Origin: Pandoraea sp. | GTDB taxonomy: Bacteria > Pseudomonadota > Gammaproteobacteria > Burkholderiales > Burkholderiaceae | DNA: 64,000 bases | Assembly (NCBI RefSeq): GCF_004297875.1 | Contig: NZ_SCSK01000063.1 | Coordinates: forward strand, 62,001-126,000 | Reading direction: 5' to 3' | In this document: piece by piece, positions 39,469 to 47,718 of the stretch | Layout of the letters: each line of letters begins with the position of its first letter | How positions within the stretch are numbered: position 1 is the first letter of the stretch | Program-made: the position numbers and the translations under genes | The notes under the pieces: generated by a model | Told to the model about the DNA's origin: nothing | Database searches by the model: none | Seen by the model: only the letters and a program-made list of their open reading frames with translations

Positions 39469-40374
39469 ATGCAAAACAACGCGCTACGTTATTTTCTCGA
39501 GGTGGCGCGCACCGGTTCGCTCACCAAGGCATCCGAGCGGCTCTATGTGGCGGTCTCGGCGCTGAGCCGGCAGATCGCCAAGCTCGAGAGCGAGATGGGC
39601 ACGCCGTTGTTCGAGCGGCGCCCGCGTGGCATGGTGCTCAGCGAAGCCGGCGAGCTACTGGCCGCTCATGCGCGGCGCACCCTGCTGGAGGCCGAGCGTG
39701 TGACCGACGAAATTCGGGGTCTTACCTCGGGCGGCCGGGCGACCTTGCGGGTGGCGAGTTCCGAGGGTGTGGCCAACGACTTCCTGCCCCAGGTGTTTGC
39801 GCGATTTCGCCAGTCTTATCCGCAAACGCACCTGCAGCTCAATGTGGCCGCGCCGTCCGAAGCGACCCGCCGGGTGCGCGAGGGTACTGCCGATATCGCG
39901 GTGTGCTTCAGCCTCGCGCCGGAAAAGGACATTCACGTCCACTATGCGCAGCGCGCGCCGATTTTCGCGCTGGTGCGAGATATTCATCCGCTGGCAGGGC
40001 GCGAGGCCGTTTCGCTGGCCGATCTGTTGCCGTACCCGCTGGCGATCTCGGAGCCGGGAGTGACGATCCGGCAACTCTTCGATATTGGTTGCAGCCTCGA
40101 GGGGCTGCTGTTCGAACCGGTGTTTGTCAGCAACTATCACGCCGCCCTGTACAGCTTCGTGCAGACCACCGACGCGGTGATGCTGACGGGCTACCTCACC
40201 GTGCGCGGCCGGCTCAAGTCGGATCGCGTGGCCGCCGTGCCGCTGAGCAATCCGGAATTGCACCAGCGAACCTTGCAAGTGCAGACCATGGCCGGGCGTA
40301 CGCTGCCGGGCGCGGTCAATGCATTCCTCGACCTGGTGATCGCCGCCATTCACGATCCGACCCGGCTGGATTGA
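39469..40374 (+). CDS. LysR-family transcriptional regulator
   Basis: 301 aa. N-terminal winged HTH (NALRYFLEVARTGSLTKASERLYVAVSALSRQIAKLE) and an effector domain (about 90-295). The start is ATG 39469 with GGAGA before it; the frame is open further but not family-like. It is divergent from the M20 gene across a 143-bp spacer, the classic arrangement for a LysR activator of that operon. A TTGT-AG-ACAA element (39410-39419) in the spacer could be part of its site. Confidence 0.92.
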   Translation: MQNNALRYFLEVARTGSLTKASERLYVAVSALSRQIAKLESEMGTPLFERRPRGMVLSEAGELLAAHARRTLLEAERVTDEIRGLTSGGRATLRVASSEGVANDFLPQVFARFRQSYPQTHLQLNVAAPSEATRRVREGTADIAVCFSLAPEKDIHVHYAQRAPIFALVRDIHPLAGREAVSLADLLPYPLAISEPGVTIRQLFDIGCSLEGLLFEPVFVSNYHAALYSFVQTTDAVMLTGYLTVRGRLKSDRVAAVPLSNPELHQRTLQVQTMAGRTLPGAVNAFLDLVIAAIHDPTRLD

Positions 40375-40459
40375 GCGGCCTTGGCGCTCGCATCGGCAGC
40401 GGAATTGTTAAACTGTGGCGAACGGCGTCACTCGCCGGTTTTCCAGCCCGACATTTCTC

Positions 40460-41143
40460 ATGCTTGCCCCTTCTCACTGGATGATGCTGACCAATCTGGC
40501 CGATTCGGCGGTGCTCGCGCCCGCCGCGCTGGCGATTGCGATCTGGCTGGGCGCCAGCCGGGCCTGGCGCCTGGCAACGCTGTGGTGCGCGTTGTTCGGC
40601 GTCGGCGTGGTGATGGTCGCGGCAACCAAGATCGCCTTCATCGGTTGGGGATTAGGGGTGCGGTCGCTGAATTTCACGGGCATCAGCGGCCACACGATGC
40701 TGGCCACCGCCGTCTACCCGACCATCCTTTGGCTCGTGCTGCAGCGTTACCGGCCGGCGGTGCGCAACACGGGCGCCGCGCTCGGGCTCCTGTTCGGTGT
40801 CGTTGTCGGCCTGTCGCGACTGGTGCTGCATGCGCATTCGCCATCCGAAGTGGTCGCCGGGTGCCTGTGGGGCGCGGTCGTCAGCATCGGGTTCATCGCA
40901 CTGTCGCAATTGCGCAGCCTGCCGGCGCTGCATCCGTTGATGTTCGTCTGCAGTCTGCTGCTTATCGGCGCGGTGTTGTACGGCACGCGGGCGCCGAGCC
41001 AGCGTCTGATCATTCGCACCGCGCTGGCGCTGTCGGGCCATCACGAGCCTTATATACGCGTTACCTGGCGCATGCGTGGCACGGGCCGCAACCAACCCGC
41101 TCATGCGGCGCCTGTGTGCCGCGACGGGTTGTCGGGAACATAG
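40460..41143 (+). CDS. PAP2-family membrane phosphatase
   Basis: 227 aa integral membrane protein with about six hydrophobic spans. The phosphatase motifs are ISGHTMLA (C2, catalytic His) and SRLVLHAHSPSEV (C3, SRxxxxxHxxxE). The C1 motif is weak (KIAFIGWGLGVRS lacks the RP pair), as in some members. PAP2 proteins dephosphorylate lipids such as undecaprenyl pyrophosphate or phosphatidic acid. ATG 40460 is chosen; GTG 40415 is an alternative. Confidence 0.75.
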   Translation: MLAPSHWMMLTNLADSAVLAPAALAIAIWLGASRAWRLATLWCALFGVGVVMVAATKIAFIGWGLGVRSLNFTGISGHTMLATAVYPTILWLVLQRYRPAVRNTGAALGLLFGVVVGLSRLVLHAHSPSEVVAGCLWGAVVSIGFIALSQLRSLPALHPLMFVCSLLLIGAVLYGTRAPSQRLIIRTALALSGHHEPYIRVTWRMRGTGRNQPAHAAPVCRDGLSGT

Positions 41144-41219
41144 CGCCGAGCTGTTCTTGCCGGGCGTTGCCCGATAGTGTCGTCTTGCCGTGCGTCATAC
41201 CCATGGATATCGATCGCCG

Positions 41220-41999
41220 ATGAATTCACTGCCGTTTCTCGAACGTTTCTCCCTGCAGGGGCAATGCGCGCTGGTGACCGGCGGCGCGCGCGGACTCGGG
41301 TTCGAAATCGCCCGCGCGATGGCCGGCGCCGGCGCGCACGTGGTCATCTCGGGGCGCGACCCGGCTCGCCTCGAGCAGGCACGGGAAGTCATCGCGGCCG
41401 GTGGCTCGGCAGTATCGGGCGCTGCTTTCGACATGGCCGACACGGCGGCGATGCGCGCGGCGCTCGGCGCCATCGTCGCCCGCCAGGGGCGGCTCGATAT
41501 CGTGGTGAACTGCGTCGGCGCTCGCTCGCGCCAACCGCTGCAGGATTTCGCCGATGACGATATTCGCGCACTGCTGGAGACCGATCTGACCGCCGGTATC
41601 CTGTTGGCGCGCGAAGCGGCCCGGCATATGCTGGCGCGCGGCCATGGACGGCTGATTACCGTGACTTCGATTGCCGGTCATGTCGCGCGCGCGGGCGATG
41701 CCGTCTACACGGCGGCCAAGCAGGGGCTGACCGGACTGGTACGGGCGCTGGCCGTCGAATATGGCGCGCACGGCATTACCAGCAATGCCATTGCGCCGGG
41801 ATTTTTCGCCACCGAGACGAACGCGCCGATGGTGACCGATCCCGCGATCGTCGCCCATGTCGAGCGGCGCATTCCGCTCAAGCGCTGGGGCCGGCCCGAT
41901 GAGATCGCCGGCGCGGCGGTGTTTCTCGCCTCGCCCGCGGCCTCATTCGTCAACGGCCATGTGCTGACGGTGGACGGCGGTATGACGATTGCGATGTGA
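41220..41999 (+). CDS. Short-chain dehydrogenase/reductase
   Basis: 259 aa classical SDR. TGGARGLG (20-27) binds the cofactor. The catalytic residues are Ser150 (TVTSIAG), Tyr163 and Lys167 (YTAAK). The C-terminal NGHVLTVDGGM is typical. It resembles gluconate 5-dehydrogenase-like enzymes; the substrate is unknown. The usual NNAG motif reads NCVG. The start is ATG 41220. Convergent with the Hsp70-like gene. Confidence 0.9.
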   Translation: MNSLPFLERFSLQGQCALVTGGARGLGFEIARAMAGAGAHVVISGRDPARLEQAREVIAAGGSAVSGAAFDMADTAAMRAALGAIVARQGRLDIVVNCVGARSRQPLQDFADDDIRALLETDLTAGILLAREAARHMLARGHGRLITVTSIAGHVARAGDAVYTAAKQGLTGLVRALAVEYGAHGITSNAIAPGFFATETNAPMVTDPAIVAHVERRIPLKRWGRPDEIAGAAVFLASPAASFVNGHVLTVDGGMTIAM

Positions 42000-42022
42000 A
42001 CCCGGCTGCGCGGGGCTGCCGC

Positions 42023-43273
42023 TCAGGAAAAAATCCGGCGCGCGTGAATGCCCAGGCCGGTAGCCACGCTGGCCAGCCGATCGCCTGCCACCGGCAAGGC
42101 GTTCGGAAAGGCAGCGGCCAGCGCGTTCGACAGAAAGCGCAATCCGGTCGAGCCGCCGGTGAAGTAGAGCGCGTCGATCGCCTGCGGAGCGACGCCGGCG
42201 GCGCGCGCGGTGTGTGTAGCAGCGGCCACGATGCGCTGCGTTTCCTCGCGTGTCGACTCGATCAATCCATGCTCGTCGAACGCGAGCGACAGATCCTCCT
42301 CCAGTAATTCCAGATCGATGCGCGTAGCGCTTCCGGCAGCCACGGCGATCTTGGCGTCTTCCGCGCAGCCGGCCAGCGCATGCCCCAGGCGCTGCGTGAC
42401 GGTGCGCATCAGGCGGTCGTGATGGATCGGATCGGCGTAGAGATGGCGCATCAGGCGAATCTCGGCTGAGCGCTTGGGCCCGTAGATCGTGTTGATCAGA
42501 TGCCAGGTCGCGAGGTCGAAATACACGCCGTTGGGAATCTCGCGTGCATCGGTGCCGATCGTCTTGTAGCCCATCTCGCGCAGGATGGTCGCCATTTCCA
42601 CGCGCCGGTCGAAATCCGTGCCGGCCACGTGTACGCCGTAATGCGCCAACACGTCGGACTTGCGCTCGAGCTGGCGCATGCGTTGCGGCCCGACCCGCAC
42701 CAGCGAGAAGTCGGAAGTGCCGCCGCCGATGTCGGCGACCAGCACGAGTTGTTCGGTCTCAAGCCGCGACTCGTAGTCGAACGCCGCGGCAATCGGTTCG
42801 AACTGAAATTCGATGTCCTTGAAGCCGACCTGGCGCGCCGCTTCGGTCAGCGAGCGCTGCGCCGCGGCGTCGCTGGCCGGATCGTCGTCGACGAAGAAAA
42901 CCGGGCGGCCGAGCACCACGCGTTCGATCGGATGCCGCGCGTGTTGCTCGGCGGTGTGCTTGAGCTGGCGCAGGAACGTGGCGATCACGTCGAGATAGCG
43001 CATCGAGCGGCCGCCGCCGATGTCGGTGGCGCTCTCCAGCAGCGGCGAGCCCAGGATGCTTTTGAGCGAGCGCATCAGGCGACCGTCGTAGCCGTCGATG
43101 TAGGCCGCTATCGCGGCGCGCCCGAACGCCTGCGAGTTTTCGTCGGCGTTGAAGAACACCGCCGTCGGCATGGTCGGTTGAGTGCCTTCGAGCGTGGCCA
43201 GGCGGATGCCGGCGTGCTCGGGCAGCGCAACGGCGGAATTGGAGGTGCCGAAATCGATCGCGCAGAAACTCAT
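42023..43273 (-). CDS. Hsp70-family ATPase-domain protein (YegD-like)
   Basis: 416 aa, mainly the nucleotide-binding domain of the Hsp70/actin superfamily: AIDFGTSNSAVAL (phosphate 1), VADIGGGTSDFSLVRVG (phosphate 2) and ALYFTGGSTGLRFLSNAL (adenosine). The substrate-binding and lid domains of DnaK are absent. YegD-like proteins of this size are widespread with unknown clients. No DnaJ or GrpE neighbours. Confidence 0.9.
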   Translation of the reverse strand: MSFCAIDFGTSNSAVALPEHAGIRLATLEGTQPTMPTAVFFNADENSQAFGRAAIAAYIDGYDGRLMRSLKSILGSPLLESATDIGGGRSMRYLDVIATFLRQLKHTAEQHARHPIERVVLGRPVFFVDDDPASDAAAQRSLTEAARQVGFKDIEFQFEPIAAAFDYESRLETEQLVLVADIGGGTSDFSLVRVGPQRMRQLERKSDVLAHYGVHVAGTDFDRRVEMATILREMGYKTIGTDAREIPNGVYFDLATWHLINTIYGPKRSAEIRLMRHLYADPIHHDRLMRTVTQRLGHALAGCAEDAKIAVAAGSATRIDLELLEEDLSLAFDEHGLIESTREETQRIVAAATHTARAAGVAPQAIDALYFTGGSTGLRFLSNALAAAFPNALPVAGDRLASVATGLGIHARRIFS

Positions 43274-43427
43274 GATGGCGATGGGTGAGAAGCAGACAAG
43301 CCGTCGAGTCTAGCACGGCCTGACTGGTGGCCGGGCCGCCGCTCCTGCTCCGGCATGCGGGTTAACCCGTGTTTATGACCCGATCTGGCCGCGGAGCCGG
43401 GGCTATCGAAAATATTTGAAATTCGTC

Positions 43428-43456
43428 TGTAAGGAAATGCGTGGCCGGTCCGACTA
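43428..43456 (+). promoter_or_regulatory. Candidate ECF sigma-factor promoter of the mrpX-like operon
   Basis: TGTAAGG (43428-43434), an exact 16-base spacer and CGACTA (43451-43456) form an ECF-type promoter with a TGTAA -35 and a CGA/CGT -10. It lies about 130 bp before the cytochrome gene. Apart from this promoter the 313-bp spacer 43274-43586 holds only presumed upstream sequence of the Hsp70-like gene and nothing else recognisable. Confidence 0.5.
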
Positions 43457-43586
43457 CGGCTTCAACAAAGCAGCTCGGGCTGCGATCTTGAGCAGTCGAG
43501 CGCACCCTCTCGGACCGCGCGGGCCACGTTGGCCACTCAGGATACCTATCGTTGAACGATTCGATGGCCGATTGTCAGGAGCACGA

Positions 43587-44198
43587 ATGATGACAAAGCA
43601 AATTCCGCAGAAAACACCGGCGATCCACCCGGTCTGGCTGCGAACCATGCACTGGCTCAATGCCGTTGCCGTGATTGTGATGGTGCTCAGCGGTTGGCGG
43701 ATATACGACGCCTCGCCAATTTTCGGCTTTTCGTTTCCCCCGGGCATCACGCTGGGCGGCTGGCTGGCCGGCGCGCTGCTGTGGCACTTCGCGGCGATGT
43801 GGCTGCTGGCCATCAATGGCGTGCTGTATCTGGCATTCAACCTGATCACAGGGCGTTTCGCCCGCAAATTTTTCCCATTACGACCTGCCGAGATCCTGCG
43901 CGATCTGGGTGCCGCACTGCGCGGGCGCCTGGCGCATGCCGATTTGCGGCATTACAACGCGGTGCAGAAGCTGGCCTATTTGTTCGTGATGGTCGACATC
44001 GCGGTGCTGGTGCTCTCGGGGCTGGTGATTTTCAAGTCGGTGCAATTCCCATTGTTGCGCGAGTTGATGGGCGGCTACGACACGGCGCGCGTGGTGCATT
44101 TTGTCGCGATGTCTTTGCTGGTCGGGTTTTTCGTCGTGCACGTGGCGATGGTGGCGCTGGTGCCGCGCACCCTGCTGGCGATGCTGCGCGGGCGCTGA
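43587..44198 (+). CDS. Cytochrome b561-type membrane subunit (YedZ1/MsrQ-like)
   Basis: 203 aa, about four to five spans with histidines placed as haem ligands: HPVWLRTMHWLNA (helix 1), LLWHFAAMW (helix 2) and VHFVAMSLLVGFFVVHVAMV (last helices). Such cytochromes pass electrons from quinol to a periplasmic molybdoenzyme. It is directly followed (27 bp) by the YedY-like gene. AGGAG precedes ATG 43587. This matches the YedZ1 partner of the Azospira MrpX system; identity as thiosulfate-reductase-type cytochrome b is the alternative. Confidence 0.85.
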   Translation: MMTKQIPQKTPAIHPVWLRTMHWLNAVAVIVMVLSGWRIYDASPIFGFSFPPGITLGGWLAGALLWHFAAMWLLAINGVLYLAFNLITGRFARKFFPLRPAEILRDLGAALRGRLAHADLRHYNAVQKLAYLFVMVDIAVLVLSGLVIFKSVQFPLLRELMGGYDTARVVHFVAMSLLVGFFVVHVAMVALVPRTLLAMLRGR

Positions 44199-44225
44199 CC
44201 GATAACCATGAACGAGGAGAATGTG

Positions 44226-45008
44226 ATGCCGCGACCCATAGCGTCGAATGAAATCGATCGCCGTACCGCGCAGGATATCGTCGAGGCCGCCCGCCAGGAG
44301 TTGGGTTCGCCGGCCCGCCGCCTGTTCGGCAGGCGCCTGCTGACCCTGGGCGGCCTGTCGATGCTGACCGGCTGCACGGTCAACGGCGAGGGCGACGCCG
44401 AAAAATTGCTGATGCAGGTCTCGCGCCTGAACGATCGCGCGCAGGCCTGGCTGTTCGATCCCACCCGGCTGGCACCGACGTATCCGGCGAGCATGATCAC
44501 CCGGCCGTTCCCGTTCAACGCCTATTACGGCATCGATCAGGTACCTCGCGTGGCCGGCAGCACATACAAGCTGGAACTCGGCGGCCGGGTGGCCGACAAG
44601 CGTCCGTGGACGCTGGCCGAGCTCAACGCGCTGCCGCAGACCAGCCAGATCACACGCCACATTTGCGTGGAAGGGTGGAGTGCCATTGGCCAGTGGGGCG
44701 GCGTGCCGTTCGGGCTGTTTCTCAAGCGCATTGGCGCGGACCTGAGCGCCAGGTACGTCGCCTTCAAATGTGCCGACGATTACTACACAAGTATCGATAT
44801 GCCCACCGCGCTGCATCCGCAAACGCTGCTGGCGCTGCGCTACGGCGACCGGACGTTGCCGGCGAAGTATGGCTATCCGATGAAGCTGCGCATGCCGACC
44901 AAGCTGGGCTACAAGAATCCGAAGCACATCATGGCGATCATCGTGACCAATACGTATCCGGGCGGTTACTGGGAAGACCAGGGATACAACTGGTTCGGCG
45001 GCTCCTGA
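44226..45008 (+). CDS. Periplasmic molybdopterin oxidoreductase (YedY1/MsrP-like)
   Basis: 260 aa of the sulfite-oxidase/MsrP superfamily. The molybdenum-ligand Cys147 lies in HICVEGWSAIGQW; the cofactor pocket continues in KCADDYYTSID and KYGYPMKLRMPTKLGYKNPKHI. A twin-arginine-type N-terminus (FGRRLLTLGGLSMLTGC, RR at 36-37) indicates Tat export, with a lipobox-like Cys50. MsrP-type enzymes reduce methionine sulfoxide in oxidised periplasmic proteins. GAGGAGA precedes ATG 44226, preferred over ATG 44208. Confidence 0.85.
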   Translation: MPRPIASNEIDRRTAQDIVEAARQELGSPARRLFGRRLLTLGGLSMLTGCTVNGEGDAEKLLMQVSRLNDRAQAWLFDPTRLAPTYPASMITRPFPFNAYYGIDQVPRVAGSTYKLELGGRVADKRPWTLAELNALPQTSQITRHICVEGWSAIGQWGGVPFGLFLKRIGADLSARYVAFKCADDYYTSIDMPTALHPQTLLALRYGDRTLPAKYGYPMKLRMPTKLGYKNPKHIMAIIVTNTYPGGYWEDQGYNWFGGS

Positions 45009-45092
45009 GGTGGTTGCGCGGTACCGATTTCGTCTGGCTTGCCAGATGTTTTATCCGGCATGGTGCCGGTTCATTTTAGATAGGGGCGTTTC

Positions 45093-45335
45093 ATGAAAAA
45101 GTTGATGATGGCAGTACTGGCCGCTTGTATCGGCATGGCGTCGGCAGGTGCGTTTGCACAGGACACGATGAAAAAGGACGCGATGGGCCATGAGTCGATG
45201 GCCGAGAAGGCAATGAACAAATCTCATGCGAAGCAATCGCATGCGATGAAGAAGGACAGCATGGCCATGAAGAACGACAGCATGGCCATGAAGAACGACA
45301 GCATGGGCATGAAGAAGGACAACAAGATGCAGTAA
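45093..45335 (+). CDS. mrpX: Methionine-rich MXKDX-repeat periplasmic peptide (MrpX-like)
   Basis: 80 aa. The Sec signal (1-22, AFA|Q) leaves a mature peptide of 58 residues with 12 Met, made mostly of Met, Lys, Asp and Ser in repeats M-K-x-D-S-M-A. The DNA repeats too: 21-bp units at 45246, 45267 and 45288 and a partial fourth. In Azospira suillum a Met-rich peptide MrpX beside YedY1/YedZ1 scavenges hypochlorite by cyclic Met oxidation and reduction. Order and composition here match. A strong terminator follows. Confidence 0.75.
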   Translation: MKKLMMAVLAACIGMASAGAFAQDTMKKDAMGHESMAEKAMNKSHAKQSHAMKKDSMAMKNDSMAMKNDSMGMKKDNKMQ

Positions 45336-45356
45336 GCGTGACGGCAAGAGCCTCGC

Positions 45357-45395
45357 GGGCGCGGCCGGCGGTTTGCCGGCCGCGCCCCTTTTTTT
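45357..45395 (+). terminator. Intrinsic terminator of the mrpX-like operon
   Basis: Thirteen-bp perfect stem GGGCGCGGCCGGC (45357-45369) with GCCGGCCGCGCCC (45375-45387), a 5-base loop, then seven T at 45389-45395. The T-run overlaps the stop codon of the convergent YggT gene. Confidence 0.9.
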
Positions 45396-45951
45396 ACATG
45401 CCGAACAGTAGAAAGCCGCCGCGCGCGAGCAACATGAGCAGCACCTGAATGATCAGGAACAAGGCCAGCGGCGACAGATCGGCTCCGCCGATGGGCGGCA
45501 GCACGCGCCGGATCGGACGCAGGAACGGCGCGGTGAGGTAGTCGAGCACGGGCATCGCGGGCGAGTGCGGGTTGACCCACGACATGACCGCCATGAGCAG
45601 CGTCAGCCACATCAGCAGGTTGAGCGCCCATTTGACGAGCGTGAGCAGGGCAATCAGCAAGCCCAGCGGGAACAGCAGGGCGGGTTGTCCGCCCACTGCG
45701 GCGACCATCAGCACGAGGAAAACCAATGCCGTCAGATACGCCGCCACCAGGCTGGCCCAGTCGATGCCGCGATATCCGGGCAGGATGCGGCGCAGCGGCA
45801 ACACCAGCCAGTCGGTGACCTGGAATACCCCGCGCGAAATCGGATTGCCGGGTGGCATGCGGATGACCTGCATCCAGGCACGCAGCAGCAAAACGGCACC
45901 AAACAACGTAAAAATGGTGTCGATCAGAAAACGTGCAATTTCACCAAACAT
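45394..45951 (-). CDS. YggT-family integral membrane protein
   Basis: 185 aa with two copies of the YggT repeat (about 15-75 and 110-175): FQVTDWLVLPLRRILPGYRGIDWASLVAAYL and LDYLTAPFLRPIRRVLPPIGGADLSPLALFL. It has about four to six spans. The family is linked to membrane protein or K+ homeostasis but the function is unclear. GGAG lies before ATG 45951. Confidence 0.9.
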   Translation of the reverse strand: MFGEIARFLIDTIFTLFGAVLLLRAWMQVIRMPPGNPISRGVFQVTDWLVLPLRRILPGYRGIDWASLVAAYLTALVFLVLMVAAVGGQPALLFPLGLLIALLTLVKWALNLLMWLTLLMAVMSWVNPHSPAMPVLDYLTAPFLRPIRRVLPPIGGADLSPLALFLIIQVLLMLLARGGFLLFGM

Positions 45952-46174
45952 CTGGGCTCCTAGCAGGGCAGCCGGCATCCTGCCGGCCGTCGACGATATG
46001 CAAAAGCGGATTGTCGCACGCTTTGCCGTGCTTACCCAGGGCGCGCTGCCTTGCCATTCGCGCGGGGCCTCCGTACACTCGCGCCTAGCCTGAGCGCCCG
46101 GCTCGGGCCGAAGACTCGTTCCGCTCGCACACGCGACCAATCAATAAGAGGTTGAACCTCAAAGGAGAATATCG

Positions 46175-47494
46175 ATGGCGGATTCCTATTTTCCCAAATG
46201 GCGACTGTCATCCGGTGTCGCGGGCAAGCAGGTGGTGGCTCCCGACGAGCGTCTGCCGGGGTTGCAGACGGTGGCGATGGGCGTGCAGCACGTGGTGGCG
46301 ATGTTCGGCTCGACGGTGTTGGCGCCGCTGCTGATGGGCTTTGATCCGAATCTGGCGATTTTCATGTCCGGCGTCGGCACCTTGCTGTTTTTCGTGCTGG
46401 TGGGCGGGCGCGTGCCGAGCTATCTCGGCTCGAGCTTTTCGTTCATCGGGCTGGTGATCGCCGTGACCGGCTATGCCGGGCATGGCCTGAACGCGAACAT
46501 CGGGGTGGCGCTGGGCGGCATCATCGCGTGCGGCGCGGTGTATGCGGTGATCGGACTGGTGGTGATGGCGATCGGTACGCGCTGGATCGAAACGCTGATG
46601 CCGCCGGTGGTGACGGGTGCCGTGGTCGCGGTGATCGGCCTGAACCTGGCGCCGGTTGCCGTCAAGGGCGTCAGCGGCCAGGGCTTCGACAGCTGGATGG
46701 CGCTGATGACGATCCTGTGCGTGGGCGGTGTCGCGGTGTTTGCGCGCGGCATGATGCAGCGCCTGCTGATTTTGCTGGGATTGATCCTGGCCTACCTGAT
46801 TTATGCACTACTGACCAACGGCGCCGGGCTTGGCACGCCGATCGACTTCGCGCCGGTGGCGCAGGCAGCATGGTTCGGCCTGCCGAAGTTCACCGCGCCG
46901 GTGTTTCACGCCAACGCGATGGTGTTGCTGGCGCCGGTGGCGATCATTCTGGTGGCGGAAAATCTCGGTCATATCAAGGCCGTCAGCGCCATGACCGGAC
47001 AGAATCTCGATCCCTACATTGGCCGTGCCTTTCTGGGCGACGCGCTGGCGACCATCGTCTCGGGCAGCGTCGGCGGTACCGGCGTGACGACCTACGCGGA
47101 GAACATCGGTGTGATGGCGGTCACCAAGATCTATTCGACGCTGGTATTCGTGGTGGCGGCATGCATCGCATTGGTGCTGGGCTTCTCGCCGAAATTCGGC
47201 GCGCTGATCCATACCATCCCGGGGCCGGTGCTGGGCGGCGTTTCGATCGTCGTGTTCGGCTTGATCACGGTGGCCGGCGCGCGTATCTGGGTGCAGAATC
47301 GGGTCGATTTCTCCGACAACCGCAATCTGATCGTGACCGCTGTCACACTGGTGCTGGGAGCGGGCGACTTCACGCTGCGCTTTGGCGGTTTTGCACTCGG
47401 CGGCATCGGCACCGCCACCTTCGGCGGGATTCTTTTGTACGCGCTGCTGCGCGGCCGCGCGCAGCGCGAGACCGAGACGATGGTGCAGCGGTAA
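46175..47494 (+). CDS. NCS2/uracil-xanthine permease family transporter (UraA/RutG-like)
   Basis: 439 aa, about 14 spans, nucleobase:cation symporter-2 family. AENLGHIKAVSAMTGQNL and GGTGVTTYAENIGVMAVTK hold the two glutamates that bind uracil and protons in UraA. The sequence favours uracil/pyrimidine over purine transport. AAAGGAG precedes the ATG. Upstream 45952-46174 is the divergent promoter with yggT. Confidence 0.9.
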   Translation: MADSYFPKWRLSSGVAGKQVVAPDERLPGLQTVAMGVQHVVAMFGSTVLAPLLMGFDPNLAIFMSGVGTLLFFVLVGGRVPSYLGSSFSFIGLVIAVTGYAGHGLNANIGVALGGIIACGAVYAVIGLVVMAIGTRWIETLMPPVVTGAVVAVIGLNLAPVAVKGVSGQGFDSWMALMTILCVGGVAVFARGMMQRLLILLGLILAYLIYALLTNGAGLGTPIDFAPVAQAAWFGLPKFTAPVFHANAMVLLAPVAIILVAENLGHIKAVSAMTGQNLDPYIGRAFLGDALATIVSGSVGGTGVTTYAENIGVMAVTKIYSTLVFVVAACIALVLGFSPKFGALIHTIPGPVLGGVSIVVFGLITVAGARIWVQNRVDFSDNRNLIVTAVTLVLGAGDFTLRFGGFALGGIGTATFGGILLYALLRGRAQRETETMVQR

Positions 47495-47567
47495 GAGGCG
47501 ACGCGCCGCCGGCCCCGGCGCGTCAGATCGCTGTGATGTTGCGCCGCACATGGTAGACTACGCGCGC

Positions 47568-47618
47568 TTGAATCCCGATAGACGGTGCCCGCGTTAGCGC
47601 GGTGGCCAAAGGATTCAA
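47568..47618 (+). promoter_or_regulatory. Nested stem-loop in the rhlE 5' leader
   Basis: TTGAATCC (47568-47575) pairs perfectly with GGATTCAA (47611-47618). Inside is CCGCG-TTAG-CGCGG (47589-47602). A weak -10 TAGACT at 47554-47559 would place the transcript start near the first arm, about 150 nt before the rhlE ATG. DEAD-box helicase genes are often controlled through long structured leaders. Confidence 0.4.
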
Positions 47619-47718
47619 ACGCGTCGCCCGCTGATCAATGTCGATCCGCTGAATGCGGCGCCCCATGCATCTTCGATTTCTCTAAAGTGCGCCGGCCGTG
47701 GCCGGGCGCCTCATCATT

